Source of the DNA: Paenibacillus beijingensis
Lineage (GTDB): Bacteria > Bacillota > Bacilli > Paenibacillales > Paenibacillaceae
NCBI RefSeq assembly: GCF_000961095.1
Contig: NZ_CP011058.1
Location: 3,623,501 to 3,687,500 of the forward strand
Reading direction: 5' to 3'
DNA length: 64,000 nucleotides
Shown: positions 1 through 8,985 of the stretch, piece by piece
How positions within the stretch are numbered: the stretch's first letter is position 1
Layout of the letters: every line of letters begins with the position of its first letter
The notes under the pieces: generated by a model
Database searches by the model: none
What the model saw: the letters and a program-made list of their open reading frames with translations, nothing else
Told to the model about the DNA's origin: nothing
Translations under genes and position numbers: made by a program

Positions 1-74
1 TGGCCACCTACGTTTAAGCCGATGGATAGCCGTACAGCAGCGCGCGGGAAGCTAAAGCTTTAATCAGCGTTTTG

Positions 75-800
75 TTAAGCTTTTGCCCGAACCCAATTTT
101 CGACAATTTCTGCATATTGGCTCAGAGCGGCTTCCCCTTCCGGGGCCAGCCGGTACAAGCCGCGTTCCACCTTCTCGAACCAGCCGTAATAGTTGTGGCG
201 CATCATTTCTCCGGTCCGCTTGTAGCCGATATGAGCCGACGCTTTGGCCGGAGAAAGGGGGCCATACGTATGCAGCGCCCAGGCGCACCTCAGCGCCTTC
301 TCGCGGTAGGCGGTCATCCGGCTGCCGGCGCCTTTGCCTCCGCTGCCGCCGACGTTATAATCGCCGCTGCGCTCCTTAAACTCCATCAGCAGCCGCCGCT
401 GCCTTGCAGGCCGCCGGCCCCGCAGCGGCATGTCGCCCGGCTCGCACAGCACCTCAACGACAGGGGCCTTCGTTTTATAAAAGGTAACGGTCATCAGCCC
501 CAGTCCGAGCATCCGGCACAGCTCCGCCAAATCCCCGAAACGCTGGTTGTGCGCGCCCGCTTTTTTCCGGTTGCGCTCGACGGCCAGCACCACCTTGTCG
601 GCGATCCGCAGCCGCTCCACGCCCTGCAGCAGCAGCGCGAGGTTGAACGTCTTTTTCATCTCGGCAATAATCGTCTCGTTTCCGTCCGGCGATACCGCGA
701 CAAGGTCGCAGTGCAGCACCTCGCTGCGGACGGTATAGCCTCGCTGCTCGAAGTAGCTTTTTACCGGTCCGTACAGCTCCGTTTCTTTCGCTATCGCCAT
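75..800 (-). CDS. DUF2161 family protein with PD-(D/E)XK nuclease-type fold
   Basis: A 241-aa protein whose N-terminal half carries a PD-(D/E)XK-like core: Asp32 in the LHCDLVAV strand, then Glu47 and Lys49 in IIAEMKK. The C-terminal part (YNVGG near residue 150, then GWFEKVERGLYRL) reads like a winged-helix-type tail. Members of this family are predicted phosphodiesterases with no established substrate. I chose the ATG at 798-800 because a GGAAGG site lies about 12 nt upstream and because the sequence before MAIAKETELYG is not family-like; an in-frame start at 866 exists. It is transcribed alone, divergently from prkA. The family assignment is firm, the enzymatic activity is inference. Confidence 0.8.
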   Translation of the reverse strand: MAIAKETELYGPVKSYFEQRGYTVRSEVLHCDLVAVSPDGNETIIAEMKKTFNLALLLQGVERLRIADKVVLAVERNRKKAGAHNQRFGDLAELCRMLGLGLMTVTFYKTKAPVVEVLCEPGDMPLRGRRPARQRRLLMEFKERSGDYNVGGSGGKGAGSRMTAYREKALRCAWALHTYGPLSPAKASAHIGYKRTGEMMRHNYYGWFEKVERGLYRLAPEGEAALSQYAEIVENWVRAKA

Positions 801-1097
801 CTGGTATCCGACCCTTCCTGCGCGGGAAAAGCGCTTTATTATACGCGTGTTCGTATCCGTTCGCATTTACTTTGTTCATTATAGGGTTTCCCTGAAGTCT
901 TGTCCACCGATCCCGGGTCGCGAAGAGCGGCTGCGCAAACGTCAGCCTTGCCGTCTAAAATTTCCGTCAATTTCCGGGCAGTCCGAGCATAGGATTTAAT
1001 ACTTCGAATATGTTGACATTCGATGGGCGGATGTAGAGAAAATCCGATAAGGATGAGGGAGCAAGGGAAGATCGGAAGCGATGGGAGGAGGCACAGC

Positions 1098-2993
1098 ATG
1101 GACATTTTCAAGCGGATAGCGGAGTACAGAACCGAGAGCGAGAAATTGGAATGGATAGGGACGTTCAAACAATACATTGAGTTGCTGAGAGAAAATCCTG
1201 CCCCGGCCATGACCGCGCACGCAAGAGTGTATGAGATGATAAAGTCGTACGGGGTCGAAGAGGTGAACGGGGAAAAGAAATACCGGTTCTTTGACCAGGA
1301 AATTTACGGGCTGGACCGGTCGGTGGAGAAACTGGTCGAGGAGTACTTTCATTCCGCCGCCCGCCGGCTCGATGTGCGCAAACGCATTTTGCTGTTGATG
1401 GGACCCGTGAGCGGTGGTAAGTCGACCATCGTCACGATGCTGAAAAAAGGGCTGGAGCGGTTTTCCCGTACCGAGAAAGGTGCCGTTTACGCGATCAAAG
1501 GATGCCCCATGCACGAAGATCCGCTGCATCTCATTCCGCACGATCTCCGTCCGGAAATCGAGAAAGCGATCGGGCTGCGGATTGAAGGCAACCTGTGCCC
1601 TTCGTGCCAGCTGCGCGTCCGCACCGAGTATGAAGGTGATATCGAGCATGTGCTGGTGGAGCGGGTGCTCATCTCCGAGGACAACCGCGTCGGGATCGGG
1701 ACGTTCAGTCCATCCGACCCGAAATCGCAAGATATCGCCGATTTGACGGGAAGCATCGATTTTTCGACGATCACCGAATACGGCTCGGAATCCGACCCGC
1801 GCGCTTACCGGTTCGACGGCGAGCTGAACAAAGCGAACCGCGGCCTGATGGAGTTCCAGGAGATGCTCAAATGCGACGAGAAGTTTTTGTGGAATCTGCT
1901 CTCGCTTACGCAGGAAGGTAATTTTAAAGCAGGCCGGTTCGCGCTGATCAGCGCCGACGAGCTTATCATTGCGCATACGAACGAATCGGAGTACCGGGCG
2001 TTCATCAGCAACAAGAAAAACGAAGCGCTGCAGTCGCGCATGATTGTCATGCCGATCCCTTACAACCTGAAAGTGTCCGAAGAGGAAAAAATTTACGAGA
2101 AGCTGATTGCGCAGAGCGACATGAAGCATATCCATATTGCGCCGCACTCTTTGCGCGCGGCTGCCATATTTTCCATTCTGACGCGGCTGAAAGAGTCCAA
2201 GAAACAAGGGATGGACCTCGTCAAAAAGATGCGCATGTACGACGGGGAAGAGGTGGAAGGCTACAAAAATGCGGATCTTAAGGAGATGCAAAACGAATAC
2301 ATCGAAGAAGGGATGTCCGGCATCGATCCGCGCTATGTCATCAACCGGATTTCCAGCGCGCTCATCAAGCAGGATCTGCAGTTTATAAACGCCCTGGACG
2401 TTTTGCGGGCATTGAAAGAAGGACTCGACCAGCACCCTTCCATTACGAAGGAGGAGCGCGAGCGTTATCTCAACTTTATTTCCATCGCACGTAAGGAGTA
2501 TGACATCCTGGCGAAAAAGGAAATACAGAAGGCGTTTGTTTATTCCTTTGAGGAGTCGGCGCGCACGCTGTTCGAGAACTATCTGGACAACATTGAATCG
2601 TACTGCAACTGGTCCAAAATCAAGGACCCGCTGACCGGCGAGGAGATGGATCCGGACGAGAGGCTGATGCGGTCGATCGAAGAGCAGATCGGCATTTCCG
2701 AAAATGCGAAGAAAGCGTTTCGCGAAGAAATTCTGATCCGGATCTCCTCATATTCCCGCAAAGGGAAGAAGTTCGATTATTCAAGCCATGAACGGCTTCG
2801 CGAAGCGGTTGAGAAAAAATTGTTCGCCGACTTGAAAGATATCGTCAAAATTACGACTTCGACCAAGACGCCGGACGAAAATCAGCTCAAACGGATTAAC
2901 GAAGTGATCAAGCGTCTTGTCGACGAGCACGGCTATACGCCGGCCAGCGCCAACGAGCTGCTTCGTTACGTCGGAAGTCTGCTGAACCGGTAA
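1098..2993 (+). CDS. prkA: PrkA family serine protein kinase
   Basis: 631 aa, exactly the usual PrkA length. A P-loop GPVSGGKS is at residues 102-109, within the AAA-like N-terminal domain, and the C-terminal half has the PrkA kinase-like region. In Bacillus, PrkA acts during sporulation and in related bacteria under starvation; it is normally co-transcribed with yhbH and spoVR. Here yhbH is not seen and spoVR lies 4.3 kb away on the other strand, so the usual operon has been split. The start is the ATG at 1098, behind GGGAGGAGG with good spacing; a longer in-frame GTG/ATG-type extension from 1023 has no ribosome site. Only the start choice is open. Confidence 0.95.
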   Translation: MDIFKRIAEYRTESEKLEWIGTFKQYIELLRENPAPAMTAHARVYEMIKSYGVEEVNGEKKYRFFDQEIYGLDRSVEKLVEEYFHSAARRLDVRKRILLLMGPVSGGKSTIVTMLKKGLERFSRTEKGAVYAIKGCPMHEDPLHLIPHDLRPEIEKAIGLRIEGNLCPSCQLRVRTEYEGDIEHVLVERVLISEDNRVGIGTFSPSDPKSQDIADLTGSIDFSTITEYGSESDPRAYRFDGELNKANRGLMEFQEMLKCDEKFLWNLLSLTQEGNFKAGRFALISADELIIAHTNESEYRAFISNKKNEALQSRMIVMPIPYNLKVSEEEKIYEKLIAQSDMKHIHIAPHSLRAAAIFSILTRLKESKKQGMDLVKKMRMYDGEEVEGYKNADLKEMQNEYIEEGMSGIDPRYVINRISSALIKQDLQFINALDVLRALKEGLDQHPSITKEERERYLNFISIARKEYDILAKKEIQKAFVYSFEESARTLFENYLDNIESYCNWSKIKDPLTGEEMDPDERLMRSIEEQIGISENAKKAFREEILIRISSYSRKGKKFDYSSHERLREAVEKKLFADLKDIVKITTSTKTPDENQLKRINEVIKRLVDEHGYTPASANELLRYVGSLLNR

Positions 2994-3008
2994 CGGCATG
3001 ATTTGTCA

Positions 3009-3032
3009 GGGACCTGCCGAAGGGCGGGTCCC
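3009..3032 (+). terminator. Hairpin after prkA
   Basis: GGGACCTGCC pairs with GGCGGGTCCC around a GAAG loop (one wobble). There is no U-run after it, so it may be a weak terminator or a 3'-end stabiliser. Confidence 0.5.
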
Positions 3033-3075
3033 CTAAGCGCTAGAGGCAACTTTTTGTTCGAATGTTCTCCTTATA

Positions 3076-3104
3076 TTTACAAAATTCTCCCAAACCTTCA
3101 TAAT
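3076..3104 (+). promoter_or_regulatory. Sigma-A type promoter of the LytTR gene
   Basis: TTTACA (3076-3081), 17 nt, CATAAT (3099-3104), about 70 nt before the start codon at 3175. Confidence 0.55.
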
Positions 3105-3174
3105 AGTATATGAAAAGGAACGTGACGGTGGGCGTCTTACTGTAGACGATCGTCGTTACAGGGGAGGATTTGCG

Positions 3175-3582
3175 ATGAAATTGCCATTGCTGGACAAGAA
3201 TGGAGCGCCCCATAGCGTCGACATCGACGATGTTCTGACAATCAAACCGACTACCAGAGGGCCGGAATTCCATACGGCAACCGGTATATACACGTTTCCA
3301 ACGACAACCAATGAACTGATTTCGCTGTTCAACAAGCACGGTTTCCAAAAAGTCGACCGCTGTTCCATTATTAATATGGATAAAGCCGTCCTGTTCGACG
3401 CCAAACAGCGCAAAGTCTATTTTGACGGGGAATCGGCTGAGGGGAGCGTCATCTACGCGACCGTATCGGAGCATAACGCGGGCAAGCTGAAGCATCTGAT
3501 CCGCGAGGACTTTGGGATCCAATCTTACGGTTCCCGATCCTGGATCAACCGGCTTAGTCATCATCCGACCGGTCCGAATTAA
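3175..3582 (+). CDS. Stand-alone LytTR DNA-binding domain protein
   Basis: 135 aa. The central part, with GFQKVDRCSIINMDKA then VYF and a YATVSEHNAGKLK tail, follows the LytTR beta-beta-beta pattern in which the conserved arginine-serine/isoleucine-asparagine stretch lies next to the DNA-contacting loop. There is no receiver domain or membrane segment, so it is a LytTR-only protein. GGGGAGG lies 7 nt before the ATG and its own promoter is visible upstream. The partner or signal is not apparent from neighbours. The last 25 residues (WINRLSHHPTGPN) are not part of the domain. Confidence 0.7.
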   Translation: MKLPLLDKNGAPHSVDIDDVLTIKPTTRGPEFHTATGIYTFPTTTNELISLFNKHGFQKVDRCSIINMDKAVLFDAKQRKVYFDGESAEGSVIYATVSEHNAGKLKHLIREDFGIQSYGSRSWINRLSHHPTGPN

Positions 3583-3631
3583 TCGCCGGCGGGCTTTTTT
3601 CTCTGCCTGCGGCAAGCCGCAACAAACAGTG

Positions 3632-3666
3632 AAAGGACAGGGCTTCCCCAGGCGGCTCTGTCCTTT
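3632..3666 (+). terminator. Rho-independent terminator
   Basis: AAAGGACAGGGC pairs with GCTCTGTCCTTT (one wobble) around an 11-nt loop. It separates the LytTR gene from the next operon. Confidence 0.6.
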
Positions 3667-3676
3667 GTTATATAAG

Positions 3677-3705
3677 TTGACATGCTTCCGGGCCTCTAGT
3701 ATGAT
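3677..3705 (+). promoter_or_regulatory. Sigma-A promoter of the ATP-grasp operon
   Basis: A perfect TTGACA (3677-3682), 17 nt, TATGAT (3700-3705). It is the best housekeeping promoter in this part of the window and lies about 115 nt before the first gene of the operon. Confidence 0.7.
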
Positions 3706-3819
3706 TTACCTACAATTATTTCCGGTTTAAACGCTAGAATCATCTGATTTCAGACATTTTCCGGCGTTTTTACCGATCAAATCGCGCAGTAGGCGTCATC
3801 CCGAAGGAGGCGGTCCATC

Positions 3820-5277
3820 ATGTCGACGGCCCGGCAGTCTCAATTCCCTTTTTACGATTCACAGTCATTTTATGATGAAATGTTTGACGAACACTGCGCG
3901 GTTCGCCCTCATTACGAGCCTGTTCACCGAATGTTCTCTCATTTGAAGAAGCCTGAGCTTTCCTACAGGCAGAAGGAGCTCAACCGGCGGATGCTTGAGG
4001 AAGGCATTACGTTCACGCTGTATTCCCCGGATCAGCCGGATCCGCTTGAACGTACGATTCCGTTTGATTACATTCCGCGCGTCATTCCGAAACATGAATG
4101 GGTCATGATCGAGCAGGGGCTCAGTCAGCGTACCCGTGCGCTGAACCAATTTATCCACGATATTTATCATCGCCAGCAGATTATATCCGACGGTGTCGTG
4201 CCGCGGGGCATGATCGTCGCCAACAAATATTTCCGCCCGGAGATGATGGGGCTGGATGTGCCCGGAGGCGTCTATATCACAGCGTCGGGCATTGATTTGA
4301 TCCGGGATGAGAAGGGACAGTATTTTGTCCTGGAAGACAATTTGCGCAGCCCATCCGGCTTTTCCTATTTGTTCAAAGGCCGTACGATGATGAGTGAGCT
4401 GTTCCACGATCTGTATTTATCCTGTGCCGTTCAAGACGTTGAACGCAGTCTGAACGTGTTCCTGAGCTCGCTGCGCGCGCTGGCCCCTTCGGGAAACCGG
4501 AATCCGCTCATTGTGCTTCTCACCCCGGGAGCTTACAATTCCGCGTACTACGAGCATACCTTTTTGGCCCAGCAGCTTGGCATCCATCTGGTAGAAGGAC
4601 GCGATCTTGTCTATAAGGATCACAAAATTTATTTGCGTGATTTGCGCGGTCTCCGTCAAGTAGACGTCATTTACCGCCGGATCGACGATGATTTCCTCGA
4701 CCCGCTCGCTTTTCAACCGGATTCGATGCTGGGCGTTCCGGGCCTCATGAACGCTTACCGCGCCGGCAATGTGGCGATTGCCAATGCGCCGGGAACAGGG
4801 GTGGCCGACGACAAAGCCGTCTACGCTTATGTGCCGGATATGATCCGCTACTACTTGGGCGAAGAGCCGATATTGAACAATGTGCCGACGTATATTTTAT
4901 CGCGCAAGGAAGAATGCGAATATGTGCTGGATCATCTGCATGAGCTGGTCGTCAAGGAGACGTCGCTTTCCGGAGGCTACGGCATGCTGATCGGACCGAA
5001 AGCCGGGGCGGCGGAAATTGCCGCATTCGCGGACGCGATCCGGTGCGATCCGGGCCGTTACATTGCGCAGACAACGATGAAGCTGTCGCGGGCGCCGGTT
5101 ATGCTGAAAGACGAGATGGCTCCGCGTCATATCGATTTGCGCGGATTTGTGCTCAGCGGACAGGATGTTCATGTCATACCCGGAGGATTGACGAGGGTAG
5201 CATTGCAGGAAGGATCGCTTGTCGTCAACTCCTCGCAAGGCGGAGGCGTCAAAGATACGTGGGTGCTTAACCGATAG
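3820..5277 (+). CDS. Circularly permuted ATP-grasp type 2 family protein (DUF404/DUF407)
   Basis: 485 aa with the family hallmarks: FDYIPRVIP near residue 85, the NKYFRPEMMG segment, VLEDNLRSPSG near residue 170, and a C-terminal RHIDLRGFVLSG block where the permuted ATP-grasp metal and nucleotide ligands fall. Such proteins are predicted to be peptide or amide ligases with unknown substrates. The gene starts an operon with an alpha-E protein (16-nt gap) and a transglutaminase (overlapping); that trio is a conserved neighbourhood known from comparative genomics. AAGGAGG lies about 10 nt before the ATG. The product of the pathway is unknown. Confidence 0.88.
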   Translation: MSTARQSQFPFYDSQSFYDEMFDEHCAVRPHYEPVHRMFSHLKKPELSYRQKELNRRMLEEGITFTLYSPDQPDPLERTIPFDYIPRVIPKHEWVMIEQGLSQRTRALNQFIHDIYHRQQIISDGVVPRGMIVANKYFRPEMMGLDVPGGVYITASGIDLIRDEKGQYFVLEDNLRSPSGFSYLFKGRTMMSELFHDLYLSCAVQDVERSLNVFLSSLRALAPSGNRNPLIVLLTPGAYNSAYYEHTFLAQQLGIHLVEGRDLVYKDHKIYLRDLRGLRQVDVIYRRIDDDFLDPLAFQPDSMLGVPGLMNAYRAGNVAIANAPGTGVADDKAVYAYVPDMIRYYLGEEPILNNVPTYILSRKEECEYVLDHLHELVVKETSLSGGYGMLIGPKAGAAEIAAFADAIRCDPGRYIAQTTMKLSRAPVMLKDEMAPRHIDLRGFVLSGQDVHVIPGGLTRVALQEGSLVVNSSQGGGVKDTWVLNR

Positions 5278-5293
5278 AAACGGAGGGATTCGC

Positions 5294-6286
5294 ATGTTAA
5301 ACCGTAATGCCGAAGCATTATTTTGGACGGGAAGGTATATGGAACGTGCGGAAAATCATGCGCGCCTGATCGATGTCCACTATCATCTGCAGCGGGACTT
5401 GCCAGAAGGAGACGAACCGGACGGATTGAAGTCGGAAACCGAATCGCAGAGCAAGTGGGCCCGCGTCGTGGATGCTCTCGGAAGCCGCAACGAATACGAG
5501 CAGCAGTACGGCGGATACCGGGAGGAGGATGTTCTGCGATATGTCACGATGGATCGCGACAACTCCAATTCATTGGTCTCCTGCGTCAGTCACGCCAGAG
5601 CCAACGTGCGCACGCTGCGCGAGAAAGTGCCCGGGGAGCTTTGGGATACAGTGAACGGGTTCTACCTATGGCTCCGGGAGAAGCAGGAAACCGAACCGAC
5701 GCCGGCTTCCCCGCACCAGTTTTTCCGCCGCATCAAGGAATGGACGGCCTTGTTCCAAGGTTACGCCCAATCGGTGATGCCCCGCGAGAACGAATGGCAT
5801 TTTCTCGAGGCCGGGCGTTATCTGGAGCGGACGGAGAACACGCTTCGCATTCTGCAGGCGATCGGCAATGCCGTTCCCGGCGGAGACTGGAGCAGCCCCG
5901 AGGCGTACCCTTATTTGCAGGCCGTGCTGAAGTCGGTCAGCGGCAATGAAACGTTCCGCCGCAATCACGGCGATGGACTTTCCGTCGACGCGATTATGGA
6001 ATTTGTCGTGCTGCATCCGGTATTTCCGCGCTCCGTCCACTATTCGCTCCATGCGATGGACCGGCATTTATGCGGCATCGAGCTGCCGGAGAAGCAGCTG
6101 CGCAGCGCACATATTCGCGTTATCCGCCAGGTTGCCAAAGTAAAGGCCGATCTCGCTTGTCTGGAACAGGAGGATCTCGTTCTTGACAAGGACGGCCAGA
6201 TCGTGGCGCATCTGCTGGATGCGGCCGGACAGCTTGGCTTAACGGTTGCCAAAACGTACTTTCGCCTGGGGGAGGCTAGCGCATGA
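5294..6286 (+). CDS. Alpha-E domain-containing protein (DUF403)
   Basis: 330 aa and nearly all helical. It begins with the family's characteristic MLNRNAEALFWTGRYMER and contains the second arginine-rich repeat GRYLERTENTLR near residue 180, matching alpha-E proteins. These have no known catalytic residues and always accompany the permuted ATP-grasp protein, so a scaffold or specificity role is a reasonable guess. The ATG at 5294 follows CGGAGGGA. Its stop overlaps the next start (ATGA at 6283), which suggests translational coupling to the transglutaminase. Confidence 0.88.
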   Translation: MLNRNAEALFWTGRYMERAENHARLIDVHYHLQRDLPEGDEPDGLKSETESQSKWARVVDALGSRNEYEQQYGGYREEDVLRYVTMDRDNSNSLVSCVSHARANVRTLREKVPGELWDTVNGFYLWLREKQETEPTPASPHQFFRRIKEWTALFQGYAQSVMPRENEWHFLEAGRYLERTENTLRILQAIGNAVPGGDWSSPEAYPYLQAVLKSVSGNETFRRNHGDGLSVDAIMEFVVLHPVFPRSVHYSLHAMDRHLCGIELPEKQLRSAHIRVIRQVAKVKADLACLEQEDLVLDKDGQIVAHLLDAAGQLGLTVAKTYFRLGEASA

Positions 6287-7161
6287 AGCTGAAAATCTCC
6301 CATGTGACGCAGTACCGCTACGGATCTCCGGTCGTGGACAGTGTCAATGAAATCCGGCTGACGCCGGTTACGAATGAGCGCCAATCGTGCTATCAGCACA
6401 GCATCACCATCGAGCCGAATGCGCCGCTGTTCGCTTACGAGGACTATTTCGGCAACCGTGTACACGCTTTTTCCGTCAACGGGCCGCACGACACGCTGAC
6501 GATCCGGACGCAGATGACCGTCGTCACCGAGGAGCCGCGGTCGTCGGAGGAGCTTGCCTTCGCCTGCAAGCTGACGCCGGATGAATCGTGGGCTTGGCTG
6601 AAAGGAGAAGAAGCGGAAAACCGCTTCGCGGAATATTTGCTGGAGACCGGTTATACGGAGCAGACGCCGGAAATATCCGAGTTCGCTTCATCTGTGCCGG
6701 CAGGAGAGACGCCGGGCGTCTACGAATGGCTGGAAGCTTTGTCCAAGCATATCCGAACGGAATTCGTCTACGATCCCGAAGCGACCAACGTCAAGACGAA
6801 GTCCGGCGATTTGCTGGAAGCAAAGCGTGGCGTCTGTCAAGACTTCGCACATTTGATGATATCGGCCAGCCGCAGCCGGGGCATTCCGGCCCGTTATGTG
6901 AGCGGCTACCACTTTGTAGGCGATCTGCAGGGAGGCAACGCCGATTTCGAGCAAGCTTCGCATGCTTGGGTGGAAGCTTACGTCCCTTCCATCGGCTGGT
7001 GCGGCTTCGATCCGACCAATGAAGCGCTTATTGACGAACGGTATGTGAAGCTGGGGCATGGACTGGACTACAAAGATATTGTGCCGGTTAAGGGAGTTTA
7101 CCGGGGTGCGGGCGGCTCGGAGCTGCATGTCACCGTCGATGTGAGCCGCATAGACGAATAA
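6283..7161 (+). CDS. Transglutaminase-like cysteine protease/amidase family protein
   Basis: 292 aa. The N-terminal beta-rich domain (ISHVTQYRYGSPV) is the bacterial transglutaminase-like N domain. The catalytic core shows Cys in GVCQDFAHL (about residue 186), His in SHAWVEAYVP (about 228) and Asp in GFDPTNE (about 243), the full papain-like triad. No signal peptide is seen, so it acts inside the cell. As last gene of the ATP-grasp/alpha-E operon it probably hydrolyses or transfers the amide bond handled by its partners; that is inference from conserved co-occurrence. Confidence 0.88.
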   Translation: MKLKISHVTQYRYGSPVVDSVNEIRLTPVTNERQSCYQHSITIEPNAPLFAYEDYFGNRVHAFSVNGPHDTLTIRTQMTVVTEEPRSSEELAFACKLTPDESWAWLKGEEAENRFAEYLLETGYTEQTPEISEFASSVPAGETPGVYEWLEALSKHIRTEFVYDPEATNVKTKSGDLLEAKRGVCQDFAHLMISASRSRGIPARYVSGYHFVGDLQGGNADFEQASHAWVEAYVPSIGWCGFDPTNEALIDERYVKLGHGLDYKDIVPVKGVYRGAGGSELHVTVDVSRIDE

Positions 7162-7174
7162 CCGGACAAGGGTA

Positions 7175-7211
7175 AGCTCTGCGGAACGGTTTGAACCGAG
7201 TCCGCAGGGCT
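7175..7211 (+). terminator. Terminator of the ATP-grasp operon
   Basis: AGCTCTGCGGA pairs with TCCGCAGGGCT (one wobble), with an inner CGGTTTGAACCG; a short T-rich stretch (ATTTTCC) follows. It sits between this operon and the convergent spoVR. Confidence 0.7.
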
Positions 7212-7295
7212 ATTTTCCGTTTAGTAGCATCGCCGCAGGGCGGCACAGCTTTCTTCTGTGAGCCTGGTCGGACGTCCTAATCAAAGATGGACGCT

Positions 7296-8732
7296 TCAAA
7301 TAAATTTCCGGCTTGTTTTTTTGCCGTCGCAGCTGAACACGATTTTTTTGTCCTCGACAACCGTTTCCAGATGGACCGACTTTCCCCACAGCTGAACGAC
7401 ATTGGGCAGGGTGCGCTCCACATATTTAAGATCGAGTTCCACCCCTTCGTAATTGTGCTGCAAATAAAGCTCCCCAACCCGGTTGAAATCCCCATTCCAT
7501 ACATGCAGGCTCGGAAAGCCTCCGTTTACGCGCGAGAAAACAAGCTGATCGCGTATATTTTCCCACGACTTATCGGTAATTTTCCATTCCGGACCTTTTT
7601 TCTCAAACACGTACAGATCGAGCTCGCGCACCAAATCCTTGGTTAAATAATTGCGGAGAAACGAAATATCCGAGTCGAGCTCGCGCACCTCGAACAATTT
7701 TTCCCGCCCTTTTCCCGGCTTGTAGTCGAACCGTGTCCGCTCCTCCTCGCCCGGATTGTCCCAGCGCCTCTCAATGTCTTCGAAAATTTTCAGCCCTAAA
7801 TAATACGGATTCAACGAATTGCGGGAGGGGACGACGACGGACGAATTGAGCTTGGCGAATTCGATCGTTTCCTCGCTCGTCAAGTCAAGCTCGCGGATAA
7901 TGCGCTGATGCCAGTAGGAAGCCCAGCCTTCATTCATAATTTTCGTCTCGATCTGAGGCCAGAAGTACAGCATTTCCTCGCGCAGCATGCTCATAATATC
8001 CCGCTGCCAATCCTGCAGATTAGGGGAGTATTCCTCGATAAACCAGACCAGATCTTTTTCCGGCAGCGGCGGAAACCGGTTGGCATCCGCGGTTTGATTC
8101 GAGCTGTCCGTTCCATCGTCCAGCGCCCAAAGATCGTCGTAAGCGGTATGACGGACCGAAGGGGCGGAGGCGCGCTCGTTATTTTCGCGGAGCAGCTGCA
8201 CATAACGCGTTTTATCGAGCTGGTAAGGTTTGATGATGATTGGATCGACATGCTCCTGAATCGACAGGACGGCATCGATGAATTGCTCGACCGTCGCGGT
8301 GCCGTAAGACATCTCATACTGCTGCACCCGTTCGGCAGTGGCCGACATGCTCTCCACCATATCGCGGTTCGTGTTCCGGAAGCGGACATTGTTTTTGAAA
8401 AAGTCGCAGTGCGCCAGCACGTGAGCTACGATCAACTTATTCTGGATGAGCGAGTTGCCGTCGAGCAGAAACGCGTAGCAGGGGTTGGAGTTGATGACCA
8501 GCTCATAAATTTTGCTGAGCCCCAGATCATATTGCATCTTCATCTTGTGAAACGTTTTGCCAAAGCTCCAATGGCTGAAGCGGGTCGGCATGCCGTAAGC
8601 CCCGAACGTATAAATAATATCGGCCGGACATATCTCGTACCGCATCGGGTAAAAGTCGAGTCCGAATCCATGCGCAATTTCCGTTATTTCATCTATTGCG
8701 CGCTCCAGATTGCGGATTTCATCCTGAGTCAT
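7296..8732 (-). CDS. spoVR: SpoVR family stage V sporulation protein
   Basis: 478 aa, the typical SpoVR length, with the family's opening GLDFYPMRYEICP and the NPCYAFLLDGNS and HVLAHCDFFKNN blocks; the latter histidine/cysteine-rich stretch is invariant in the family. In Bacillus the protein is needed for spore cortex formation. The ATG at 8732 is preceded by CGGAGGG with 8-nt spacing. It is normally linked to prkA and yhbH; here it points toward the ATP-grasp operon, which separates it from prkA. Molecular activity of the family remains unproven. Confidence 0.93.
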   Translation of the reverse strand: MTQDEIRNLERAIDEITEIAHGFGLDFYPMRYEICPADIIYTFGAYGMPTRFSHWSFGKTFHKMKMQYDLGLSKIYELVINSNPCYAFLLDGNSLIQNKLIVAHVLAHCDFFKNNVRFRNTNRDMVESMSATAERVQQYEMSYGTATVEQFIDAVLSIQEHVDPIIIKPYQLDKTRYVQLLRENNERASAPSVRHTAYDDLWALDDGTDSSNQTADANRFPPLPEKDLVWFIEEYSPNLQDWQRDIMSMLREEMLYFWPQIETKIMNEGWASYWHQRIIRELDLTSEETIEFAKLNSSVVVPSRNSLNPYYLGLKIFEDIERRWDNPGEEERTRFDYKPGKGREKLFEVRELDSDISFLRNYLTKDLVRELDLYVFEKKGPEWKITDKSWENIRDQLVFSRVNGGFPSLHVWNGDFNRVGELYLQHNYEGVELDLKYVERTLPNVVQLWGKSVHLETVVEDKKIVFSCDGKKTSRKFI

Positions 8733-8985
8733 CGTCTATCCCTCCGTACGTCCTGAATGAGGTTCATACCAATTGTATGCTGCTTGGGACAGATTATGAA
8801 AAGTTACCGCAAACCGGCTCGTTCAAAATTTTTATTGACATTTCAGTTTTGGGCATGATACGTTTTGATCATATCAAATATAAATAATATATTGATATAG
8901 GTAATTAATTGATGGAGATTTAAATCGTACGCAATCTCCATGATTTGATTCTAGCGATTCATTTCAACTGCATAGGGAGGTAAGG

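Noticed and set aside
996..2435. Long open minus-strand frame (479 codons) opposite prkA
   Set aside because: It mirrors prkA, which is a full-length, recognisable kinase with a good ribosome site; the minus-strand product has arginine/histidine-rich low-complexity content and no family features.
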